Shown here: one piece after another, positions 1-5,839 of the stretch
Layout of the letters: each line of letters starts with the position of its first letter
Numbering within the stretch: position 1 is the stretch's first letter
DNA from: Acidiferrobacteraceae bacterium
GTDB taxonomy: Bacteria; Pseudomonadota; Gammaproteobacteria; Acidiferrobacterales; Acidiferrobacteraceae
NCBI GenBank assembly: GCA_027343725.1
Contig: DAHWKH010000115.1
Location: 1 to 17,522, forward strand
DNA: 17,522 bases
Direction: 5' to 3'
The notes under the pieces: model-generated
The model's input: the letters and a program-made list of their open reading frames with translations, nothing else
What the model was told of the DNA's origin: nothing
The model's database searches: none
Program-made: the position numbers and the translations under genes

Positions 1-1146
1 GCAGGTCCCGCCCCGCAGGCCCGGCCGGCGTCCGCCCCGCCGCCGCGCCTGGACATCCATCTGCGGCTGCAGCCCTCGACCGCCTTTCTCGGGATCCTCG
101 CGGAGCTGAACGCCCAGTTCGCCGATTGGACCGACGGCTCCTATGACTGGGCCAACCAGACGGTGGATTTTCTGCACACCGAGGCGCGGATGCCAGTGTT
201 CGACGGGGCGCTCTTTCAGACGCCCTTCAGCCAGCGGGCCGTCCGCGACCTCTTGCACCTCACGATCGCGCTGTTCGCGGGGCAGTATCCGGTCGCGCGC
301 CAGTATCTGGCGCACGATCATTTCGCCTTCGTCATCGGCTACCCCCGCTCGGGCGGCAGTTACCTCACCAAGGAGCTCTTGCGCACGCTCGGGTTCGACC
401 ACACGCGCGTCTCCGAGGCCTTGGCCCATGACGGCTTCCCGGAGATGCGCGACTGCTGGTACGCGCCGGGCACCCCCAACCAGCCCTACTGTCACTTGCA
501 GGAGACCCTGTTCCAGATGGCCGAATTCCTGGTGATCGCCCACCTCTACTACCGCCGCAAGGGCAGCTGCCAGACGGACGGCACCTGGCTCATTCCGAAG
601 AAGATGCACAAGCTCGTGCACTGGGCGGGCAGCCTCAAGGTGCTCCTCGGCCAGGGCGCGGCCGACTACCTCGTCACCGTGCGCCACCCGCTGCCGACCG
701 CGATCTCCATCGCCGAGAAGTCGGGCGGCCTGCCGGCGGACGGCCTCTTCCCCGCCGCCAAGCCCCGCAGCGCGATCGAGCGCTGGGTCCGGGAGGACCT
801 CGCCTGGCTCGGCCACACGGCCGCGGAGATCGCGCGGATGACGTATGTCCGGGCGGTCGAGGTGAGCTGGACGGCCTTCTATACGCGCATGGCGACCTCC
901 GGGCTCTTTCTCGCCGACCGCGGGGAGATCCGCCTGATCCCCTACGGGCGCGAGGCCCTCGAGGGGCTCGTCCAGGACTACCGCGGCCGCTATGGCTCGC
1001 AGCGGGCGGTGGAGCCCTTCCTGATCCACGACAAGGCCCAGGCGCTGCCCGCGGAGTGCCGCGACGCGGGCGATGCCGCGGTCGCCGCCGTGCAGGCCCT
1101 GTGGGGGTCCCTGGGGCTTGCGTTCCCGGCCCTCTCCCACGCCTGA
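1..1146 (+). CDS. Sulfotransferase-like protein (5'-truncated by window edge)
   Basis: The reading frame is open from base 1 with no stop, so the gene begins upstream; the ATG at 163 is probably internal. At 340-357 the frame encodes YPRSGG, inside FVIGYPRSGGSYLTKEL, which fits the 5'-phosphosulfate-binding P-loop of PAPS-dependent sulfotransferases. At about 673-711 it encodes VTVRHPLPTAISI, resembling the 3'-phosphate-binding strand and helix (R-x-P ... S). By family knowledge such enzymes transfer sulfate from PAPS to a hydroxyl or amino group of a glycan, lipid or protein; the acceptor here cannot be read. The segment before the P-loop (about 110 residues in the window) has no recognised domain. 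No signal peptide can be assessed because the N-terminus is missing. It is followed after 10 bp by a TPR/glycosyltransferase gene, which suggests glycan or surface modification. It could instead be a P-loop kinase-like relative. Confidence 0.65.
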   Translation, partial: AGPAPQARPASAPPPRLDIHLRLQPSTAFLGILAELNAQFADWTDGSYDWANQTVDFLHTEARMPVFDGALFQTPFSQRAVRDLLHLTIALFAGQYPVARQYLAHDHFAFVIGYPRSGGSYLTKELLRTLGFDHTRVSEALAHDGFPEMRDCWYAPGTPNQPYCHLQETLFQMAEFLVIAHLYYRRKGSCQTDGTWLIPKKMHKLVHWAGSLKVLLGQGAADYLVTVRHPLPTAISIAEKSGGLPADGLFPAAKPRSAIERWVREDLAWLGHTAAEIARMTYVRAVEVSWTAFYTRMATSGLFLADRGEIRLIPYGREALEGLVQDYRGRYGSQRAVEPFLIHDKAQALPAECRDAGDAAVAAVQALWGSLGLAFPALSHA

Positions 1147-1156
1147 GGCCCATCCC

Positions 1157-2857
1157 GTGCCGCCGGTCGCCCGCAAGACCCGCCTCCTGCCCGCGGGCCT
1201 GCAGGGCGCCCTGCAGGACGCGGCGCGGTGTCTGAAGGACGGCGATCTCACCGGCGCCCGCCACCTCTACCAGTCGCTCAGCGACCAGCCGTCGCTCACG
1301 GCGCATTGCCTGGCGCAATTGGGCGAGATCGCGCGCCTCCAAGGCGACGGCGCGCGCGCCCAGGCCCTGGCGCATCGGGCGCTGACCCTGCACGCCCAGG
1401 AGTGGGGGGCCTACGCAACCCTGAGCCGGGTCCTCGAGGCGGCCGGTGAGACCCCCGCCCTGCTGGCCCTGGAGATCGACTGGGGCTGCGCGCTCGAGCG
1501 GGCCGGCGCGGAGCGCCAGGCCGCCGCCCGGTTCGCGGACGTCGTGCGCCGCGAGCCCCGCCACTACCTCGGCTGGCTGAACGGCGGCTTGGTGCGGGTC
1601 AAGATCGCGCAGAAGGACGCGGCCCCCGAGGACTGGGATGCCGAGATCGCGCGGTGTTTTGCCCAGGCTGCGCGGCTCGCCGCCCGGGTGTATCCGGAGA
1701 TCGCCCGCTTGCTCGATGCGGTCGGGCTGCCGGGGGACGTGGGCGCGACCATCGCCGATCTGCCGCCCGGCCCGCCGCTCGCGGTCAGCTCGGTCGAGAA
1801 GGCCCTGACCTCGCTCGGTTTTGCCTTCAACCAGGGCGGGCGCGTCCGCGAGGCGATCGCCTGCTATCGGCTCGCCTTGCACTTGGCCCCGGGCTTTGCC
1901 CTGGCCCACTGGGACCTCGCGCTCAGCCTGCTGTGCGACGACGCCACTTGGACCGAGGGCTGGCAGGAGTACGCATGGCGCTGGCACTGGCCGGAGTGCC
2001 CGGAACCGCGCCGCCGCCTGCCGGCGCCCGTGTGGCGCGGGGAGGAGATCGCCGGCCGGCGGATCCTCATCTGGACGGAGCAGGGCTTCGGCGATGCCCT
2101 GCAGTTCGTGCCGCTGATCCGCCGCGTGCAGGCGCGGGGGGCCACGGTCCTTCTGGAGACCCCGGCCGCCTTGCGGCGGCTCCTGGCGGCGAACTTTCCG
2201 GATATCCCGGTCGTGGAGCGCCCCGCGCACCCCGACATCCTGAGCGCCCCGGGGCCCGTGGACTATGTCCTGCCGCTCATGGACCTGCCGGCGCGTCTGG
2301 CCCTGCGGCCGGACGAGCGGCCGTTCGCGGTCGGCTATCTGCAGGCCCCGAGCGCGGACCGGGAGGCCTGGGAGCGTAGGCTCAAGTCGACCGCGGGGCC
2401 GCGCGTGGCCCTCGTCTGGGCCGGCAACAGCCACAACCTGGGTTTCGCGACCGCCCGGGCGCTCCTCGCCGTGCCCGGGATCGCTTGGCACGCCCTGCAG
2501 CTTGGACCCGAACAAGGCAAGCTGGCCGAGGCCGCCCTGGACGGGGTCTTAGACCTGTCCGCCGATCTGCACGATTTTGCCGACACCGCCGCGGTGCTGG
2601 CGTCGATGGACCTCGTCATCAGCGTCGACAGCGCCGTCGCGCATCTGGCGGGCGCCATGGATCGGCCGGTCTGGGTCCTGGTGCATTCGCGCCCCAACTG
2701 GCGCTGGCCGGGGACCGGCACACAGAGCCCCTGGTACCCCGCCATGCGGGTGTTTCGGAGGCCCGAGGGCGCGGATTGGTCGGCCCTGCTGCCCGATCTG
2801 CACCGCGCCCTGGAGACCTGGCTGCGGACCGGCGGGGATCCCGCGGGGCCGGGGTGA
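1157..2857 (+). CDS. TPR protein with C-terminal glycosyltransferase-like (GT-B) domain
   Basis: 566 aa from a GTG start. The frame is also open upstream to an ATG at 1073, but that lies inside the previous gene; GTG 1157 sits 8 nt after GAGG (1145-1148), which overlaps the upstream stop, so coupling is likely. The N-terminal half is rich in Ala/Leu helix pairs typical of TPRs, at about residues 12-150 and again 210-290 (for example EAIACYRLALHLAPGFALAH). The C-terminal part begins near residue 300 with ILIWTEQGFGDALQF, a hallmark of TPR-linked glycosyltransferases related to family 9 heptosyltransferases. Near residue 488 it has VISVDSAVAHLAGAMDRPVW, matching their sugar-nucleotide-binding region. 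No signal peptide or membrane segment is visible, so it is probably cytoplasmic. Such proteins are often found near flagellin, adhesin or exopolysaccharide genes. Donor and acceptor are unknown. Pairing with the preceding sulfotransferase suggests a shared substrate. Confidence 0.8.
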   Translation: MPPVARKTRLLPAGLQGALQDAARCLKDGDLTGARHLYQSLSDQPSLTAHCLAQLGEIARLQGDGARAQALAHRALTLHAQEWGAYATLSRVLEAAGETPALLALEIDWGCALERAGAERQAAARFADVVRREPRHYLGWLNGGLVRVKIAQKDAAPEDWDAEIARCFAQAARLAARVYPEIARLLDAVGLPGDVGATIADLPPGPPLAVSSVEKALTSLGFAFNQGGRVREAIACYRLALHLAPGFALAHWDLALSLLCDDATWTEGWQEYAWRWHWPECPEPRRRLPAPVWRGEEIAGRRILIWTEQGFGDALQFVPLIRRVQARGATVLLETPAALRRLLAANFPDIPVVERPAHPDILSAPGPVDYVLPLMDLPARLALRPDERPFAVGYLQAPSADREAWERRLKSTAGPRVALVWAGNSHNLGFATARALLAVPGIAWHALQLGPEQGKLAEAALDGVLDLSADLHDFADTAAVLASMDLVISVDSAVAHLAGAMDRPVWVLVHSRPNWRWPGTGTQSPWYPAMRVFRRPEGADWSALLPDLHRALETWLRTGGDPAGPG

Positions 2858-2893
2858 CGGGCGGGGCCTGAGATAGGGGTGGGGGTGCGCCGG

Positions 2894-2925
2894 TCGCTTA
2901 TAGATAATCATTTTATTATATAAAT
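2894..2925 (+). promoter_or_regulatory. Candidate promoter in AT-rich island
   Basis: An island almost free of G and C stands out in GC-rich surroundings. TCGCTT (2894-2899) and TATATA (2917-2922) are separated by 17 nt and fit a sigma-70 promoter with a weak -35. Transcription would start near 2929 and run into the structured segment ending at the terminator at 3122-3158. TATAAA at 2919-2924 is an alternative -10. Assigned by eye only. Confidence 0.4.
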
Positions 2926-2938
2926 ACACAATGATTAT
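2904..2938. repeat. 9-bp inverted repeat (ATAATCATT / AATGATTAT), possible operator
   Basis: ATAATCATT (2904-2912) and its exact reverse complement AATGATTAT (2930-2938) flank 17 nt that contain the candidate -10 element. With the preceding G the left arm reads GATAATCATT, which equals ten consecutive positions of the classical 19-bp Fur box; the rest of the Fur consensus matches poorly. Placement over a promoter is what a repressor operator would look like. Fur is one candidate; another dimeric regulator is equally possible. Confidence 0.4.
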
Positions 2939-3158
2939 TGGACAAAGACTGGATCGGCGCGCGCGGATCGTGTTATCGTGCGCCGCGAAGGCCGACTCAT
3001 GCAGGGCGTATCGGTTGTGGGAGACCGCGTCAGGCGGGGGCGAGAGAAAGGATAGTCCAACCCTGGAGGGACGTCAGAAATCGCCTGAGGGAAGAATGCA
3101 GGCGGACCAGGGGGGAAATTGGCCCGTGAGAGGCGATGTCTCTCACGGGCTTCGTTTT
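2929..3158 (+). ncRNA. Candidate structured small RNA or attenuated leader
   Basis: A non-coding reading is favoured because the segment lies between a candidate promoter and an intrinsic terminator and has nested complementarity. CCCTGG (3061-3066) can pair with CCAGGG (3107-3112). Inside that, CGCCTG (3082-3087) pairs with CAGGCG (3099-3104) around an 11-nt loop. Upstream, CGGCGC (2955-2960) can pair with GCGCCG near 2980-2985. It ends in the 11-bp terminator stem at 3122-3150. I compared it mentally with RNase P, 6S, SRP, tmRNA and the common riboswitches and recognised none. It could be an independent sRNA (perhaps iron-regulated, given the Fur-like half-site) or a leader that attenuates the lipoprotein gene at 3283. 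The 5' end is inferred from the promoter guess. Confidence 0.4.
3122..3158 (+). terminator. Rho-independent terminator
   Basis: GCCCGTGAGAG (3122-3132) pairs perfectly with CTCTCACGGGC (3140-3150) over 11 bp around a 7-nt loop, and is followed by TTCGTTTT. No recognisable gene ends just upstream, so it terminates a non-coding transcript or acts as an attenuator before the lipoprotein gene 124 bp downstream. Confidence 0.8.
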
Positions 3159-3282
3159 GCCGCGCGATCGGGGTCGTCTCCCGCGGGCGCTCCTGATGGG
3201 CTCCGTCGTAGGTCTCACACGACCTCCGGAATATGCTGGTATCGTCGAGCGACGTTCCTGCACACGTCTTTAAGGAGGACGC

Positions 3283-3579
3283 ATGAAAAGAACGTTTGCG
3301 GCTGTCGGCAGTTCCTTGCTGCTCATGACCATGCTGACCGCTTGCCACCATAAGGCCGCGGGCGGCACGGCGGGTACCGGCGCCGGCACGACGTCGTCCT
3401 CGGGCACGACCGGGGGCACGGGGGCGGGTGGCACCGGCCGTTCCGGCACGGGCGCTGGCAATATGCACAACAATGGCACCGGGACCAACCGCGGTGACTC
3501 CGGCTCCTCGGGTTCGGCGGGCGCCGGGACCGGCAGCCGGACCGGGAGCGGCACCGGCACCAGCGGCGGTGGGACCTAA
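3283..3579 (+). CDS. Small Gly/Thr/Ser-rich lipoprotein
   Basis: 98 aa, starting at an ATG placed after a near-perfect Shine-Dalgarno AAGGAGGA (3272-3279), which fixes the start. Residues 1-20 form a lipoprotein signal peptide: MKR, then a hydrophobic stretch, then the lipobox LTAC with Cys21 as the predicted lipidation site. The mature part starts CHHK and is otherwise almost entirely Gly, Thr, Ser, Ala with a few Arg and Asn, low complexity and probably unstructured. No catalytic motif is visible. By the signal it should be anchored in a membrane leaflet facing the periplasm. Function is not recognisable. A downstream exported protein overlaps its stop codon. The strong ribosome binding site suggests high expression. 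Confidence 0.75.
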   Translation: MKRTFAAVGSSLLLMTMLTACHHKAAGGTAGTGAGTTSSSGTTGGTGAGGTGRSGTGAGNMHNNGTGTNRGDSGSSGSAGAGTGSRTGSGTGTSGGGT

Positions 3580-3976
3580 AGGCGGATCCTGGGCCCGGTT
3601 CTTAGGCGGCATGGCGGCGGTGCTCGTCATGAGCACCGCGGGCGCGCGCGTCGTCGCGCTCGCGCCTCCGGTTGCCGCCGGCGCTCAAGCCTTCGCGGTT
3701 TTGCGGGCGAATCTCGAGACCCAGAGTGCCGTCGTTGCGCAAATGGCGAGCGCGACGAGCCGCGCGCGGCTCGCCGCCCTTCTGAGCGAGGACAGCCGCC
3801 TGGTCGATTCGGACTTGGCGCTTCTCAACCAAATGAGCGGGGGGGCGGGAGTCGGCATCCCGCCCCAGACCTCGCCGTTTCCGATGGGCCCCGCCCAAGG
3901 GTCCACGGGGGTCCCGCCCGCGCCGGCCGGCACTCCGTCCGGACCGCCCACCCAGAACCCCTTTCCCTTCCCCTGA
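3569..3976 (+). CDS. Hypothetical exported protein with Pro-rich tail
   Basis: 135 aa if started at GTG 3569, which overlaps the end of the lipoprotein gene and gives a plausible signal peptide: Lys and Arg near the N-terminus, then FLGGMAAVLVMSTAGA. ATG 3611 is the alternative start (121 aa), but removes the basic N-region. Neither has a clear Shine-Dalgarno, so the GTG reading relies on coupling. The middle (about residues 40-90) is Ala/Leu-rich and likely helical (FAVLRANLETQSAVVAQMAS). The last 45 residues are Gly/Pro/Thr-rich and end PTQNPFPFP. No family is recognised. It is probably periplasmic or surface-associated and co-expressed with the lipoprotein before it. Confidence 0.55.
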   Translation: MGPKGGSWARFLGGMAAVLVMSTAGARVVALAPPVAAGAQAFAVLRANLETQSAVVAQMASATSRARLAALLSEDSRLVDSDLALLNQMSGGAGVGIPPQTSPFPMGPAQGSTGVPPAPAGTPSGPPTQNPFPFP

Positions 3977-4005
3977 GCGGATGCTAGCTGTTTGTAAGCG
4001 GGCGC

Positions 4006-4014
4006 TGGTATGCT
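4006..4014 (+). promoter_or_regulatory. Possible extended -10 promoter element
   Basis: TGGTATGCT contains TATGCT preceded by TG at the extended -10 position, 27 bp before the ATG of the YIP1-family gene. No convincing -35 is seen at the right distance. A tentative start signal for the run of genes from 4041 onward. Confidence 0.25.
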
Positions 4015-4040
4015 TGCGGGAAAGACCGGCGGGGGGCAGC

Positions 4041-4667
4041 ATGCGGCAGGGGGACACGTTCGGGGGGATCATCCGGGTCATCGCGGGCACGTCCGTGCGC
4101 GTGATCACCCACCCGGTGGCGTTTTTTCAAACGATGCCCAAACAGGGCGGTTTTCGGGCGCCGTTTGTCTTCCTTTTGGTCATCGGCCTGTTCGACATGC
4201 TCCTCTTGTCCTTGTTGCAGGCGGTGGTGATGGGGCCGGCGGGCGGGCTTGCGTTCGCGGAGCGCGCCTTCGCCCTGGCGCCGATCGCTCTGACGGTGTC
4301 GGGCTTCGTCCTCACCACCGTGTTCTTCGTGTTCTGGCGGCTGATGGGTTCGTCGCAGTCTTACGAGACCGCGTACCGGACGTTCGCCTATAGTTACGGC
4401 ATCTCTCCCCTCACCACGATCCTCGGTTTCTTTCCGTACGTGTCGCTGATCGGATTTCTGTGGTGGTTTAGTCTGCTCGTGATCGCGAGCGTCTATGTCC
4501 ACGGCGTCAGCCGCTTCAAGGCGACCTTCGTGTTCGGCGTCCTGGCGGTGGCGTTGCTGGTTTTCATCGGGCGCGCCGAGCATTACATGGTGCGCCACCG
4601 TCTGGGCCCCGTCCCGCATGCCGCGCGCATGGCGAGCCAGACGCCGGCGGGCGCCGCCCGGGTCTAG
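4041..4667 (+). CDS. YIP1-family integral membrane protein
   Basis: 208 aa from ATG 4041, chosen because a G-rich run (4031-4036) precedes it and the protein then begins at the expected short cytoplasmic segment; the frame is open to an ATG at 3981 but that adds an unlikely tail. The N-terminal region has the family pattern HPVAFFQTMP...GGF..PFVF before the first membrane helix. About five hydrophobic segments follow, near residues 40-62, 75-100, 115-135, 138-153 and 160-178. Yip1-domain proteins in bacteria are inner-membrane proteins without a well-defined function, so only localisation can be stated. The C-terminal 30 residues are basic and Ala-rich. It ends 3 bp before the EamA transporter gene, which implies one transcript. 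Family assignment rests on the N-terminal motif and membrane layout. Confidence 0.65.
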   Translation: MRQGDTFGGIIRVIAGTSVRVITHPVAFFQTMPKQGGFRAPFVFLLVIGLFDMLLLSLLQAVVMGPAGGLAFAERAFALAPIALTVSGFVLTTVFFVFWRLMGSSQSYETAYRTFAYSYGISPLTTILGFFPYVSLIGFLWWFSLLVIASVYVHGVSRFKATFVFGVLAVALLVFIGRAEHYMVRHRLGPVPHAARMASQTPAGAARV

Positions 4668-4670
4668 CCG

Positions 4671-5639
4671 ATGGCGGCGCTCATCGCCGTCGCGGCCGCG
4701 CTCTTGTTCGGCGCGACCGTGCCGCTTGCGAAGACGCTGCTCGCACACCTGCCGCCGGTCGCGCTGGCGGGGCTTTTGTACCTCGGCTGCGGCATCGGGC
4801 TTCTGGCGATCGTGGCGGTGCGCCGCCTGCTCGGGGTCCCGATACGCTTTGCGCGCGCGCACGTGCCGGCGTTTCTCGGGTCGCTTGTGAGCGGCGGGAT
4901 CGTCGCGCCGCTCCTCTTCGTGCAAGGGCTTGCGGACACCACGGCCGGGGACGCGGCCTTGCTCTTGAATCTCGAGACCGTGTTCACGGTGGTGTTGGCC
5001 CGCGTGATGCTGCGTGAGCCCTTCGGGGCCCGGCGGTGGCTGGGGATGGCGTTCGTGGTGGGGGCGGCGGTGGGGCTGGGATGGTCCGCGGCGCGCCTGT
5101 CGTGGCATGTCGGGGATCTCCTGGTCGCTTGCGCCTGCGGGGGCTGGGCGCTCGATAATATCCTGACCCGGCGGGTCGCCGACGCCGATGCCTTGTTCCT
5201 GGCCGGGACCAAGGGGGCGGTCGCGGGCCTTGTCGATCTGGGCCTGGCCGCGATGGTCTCGCGCCCCTGGGGCGCGATCACGCCCGTGCCCGAGGCCTTG
5301 CTCGTGGGGTTCGTCGGCTACGGGTTGAGTCTTGTCGGCTTCATTGTCGCGTTGCGCACGCTCGGCGCGGCCCGCACCAGCAGCTATTTCGCGAGCGCGC
5401 CGTTTTTCGCGGCCGTGCTCGCGACGGCAAGCGGCGAGACGCCGCTGACGCTCTCCCTGGGGCTTGCGTTTTGGGCGACGGCTGTCGGCGTCGTGTTGCT
5501 CACGCTGAGCGATCGCCGGCATACGGGATCTCATCGCCACTGGCATTATCATGGCGTGCGCCGACGGCACCATGACGGGCCGGCGCACGCGCCCCGGCTC
5601 CTGTGGGGCTGGCACTGTCATGGGCACGATCATGGTTGA
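4671..5639 (+). CDS. EamA/DMT-family transporter with His-rich C-terminal tail
   Basis: 322 aa with about ten hydrophobic segments arranged as two five-helix halves, as in drug/metabolite transporters. The first repeat starts at residue 1 (ALLFGATVPLAKTLLAHLPP) and contains the conserved loop around LLLNLETVFTVVLARVMLREP; the second starts near residue 150 (CGGWALDNILTRRV) and contains RTSSYFASAPFFAAVLA. The start is ATG 4671, 3 bp after the stop of the YIP1-family gene. From about residue 281 the protein continues beyond the last helix with a tail of roughly 40 residues rich in His, Arg and Trp and ending CHGHDHG. Some DMT members carry such tails, and they may bind transition metals. The substrate is unknown; a metal-linked or amino-acid role is inference. 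Located in the inner membrane. Confidence 0.85.
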   Translation: MAALIAVAAALLFGATVPLAKTLLAHLPPVALAGLLYLGCGIGLLAIVAVRRLLGVPIRFARAHVPAFLGSLVSGGIVAPLLFVQGLADTTAGDAALLLNLETVFTVVLARVMLREPFGARRWLGMAFVVGAAVGLGWSAARLSWHVGDLLVACACGGWALDNILTRRVADADALFLAGTKGAVAGLVDLGLAAMVSRPWGAITPVPEALLVGFVGYGLSLVGFIVALRTLGAARTSSYFASAPFFAAVLATASGETPLTLSLGLAFWATAVGVVLLTLSDRRHTGSHRHWHYHGVRRRHHDGPAHAPRLLWGWHCHGHDHG

Positions 5640-5696
5640 CGCATCGAGACACGGGGTTTGCAGCTCCGCTTGGTCATTCACTGGGAGGAAAATACG

Positions 5697-5837
5697 ATGA
5701 TGATCCATCTTGCTTTGGCGCCGCTTGTGGCTTTGGTTGCGGGCATTCTCATTCTCGTCATGCCGCGCCTCCTGAACTATATCGTGGCCGTCTATTTGAT
5801 CGTGATCGGCATCCTCGGCCTGGTCCACGGGGGGTGA
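5697..5837 (+). CDS. DUF3096-family mini membrane protein
   Basis: 46 aa, encoded from ATG 5697 with a good Shine-Dalgarno GGGAGGAA (5683-5690). The sequence contains two hydrophobic stretches separated by MPRLLNYIVAVYL, a pattern matching DUF3096 proteins, which are short two-helix membrane proteins of unknown function. The ATG at 5700 is an alternative start one codon on. The stop overlaps the Shine-Dalgarno region of the cytochrome gene, which starts 2 bp later, so co-translation is likely. It lies between a transporter and an exported cytochrome; a role in that membrane complex is a guess. Confidence 0.8.
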   Translation: MMIHLALAPLVALVAGILILVMPRLLNYIVAVYLIVIGILGLVHGG

Positions 5838-5839
5838 GG

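Noticed and set aside
674..2515. 613-codon antisense ORF under the sulfotransferase and TPR-glycosyltransferase genes
   Set aside because: Arg/Gly/Pro-rich translation without motifs or a start signal; the opposite strand encodes recognisable domains. A product of high GC content.
2931..3353. 140-codon ORF starting in the AT-rich island
   Set aside because: It runs through the intrinsic terminator and into the lipoprotein signal sequence in another frame, has no ribosome binding site and no family features.
3363..3576. GGCACG/GGCACC-type repeats resembling a tandem repeat array
   Set aside because: Irregular and explained by the Gly/Thr-rich coding sequence of the lipoprotein; spacing follows codons rather than a fixed unit, so it is neither CRISPR nor a clean tandem repeat.
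3984..5828. 614-codon antisense ORF rich in Arg, His, Asp and Gln
   Set aside because: It is the complement of the YIP1-family, EamA and DUF3096 genes, which have membrane-protein hydrophobicity and good starts. Its extreme polar composition is the mirror of hydrophobic codons.
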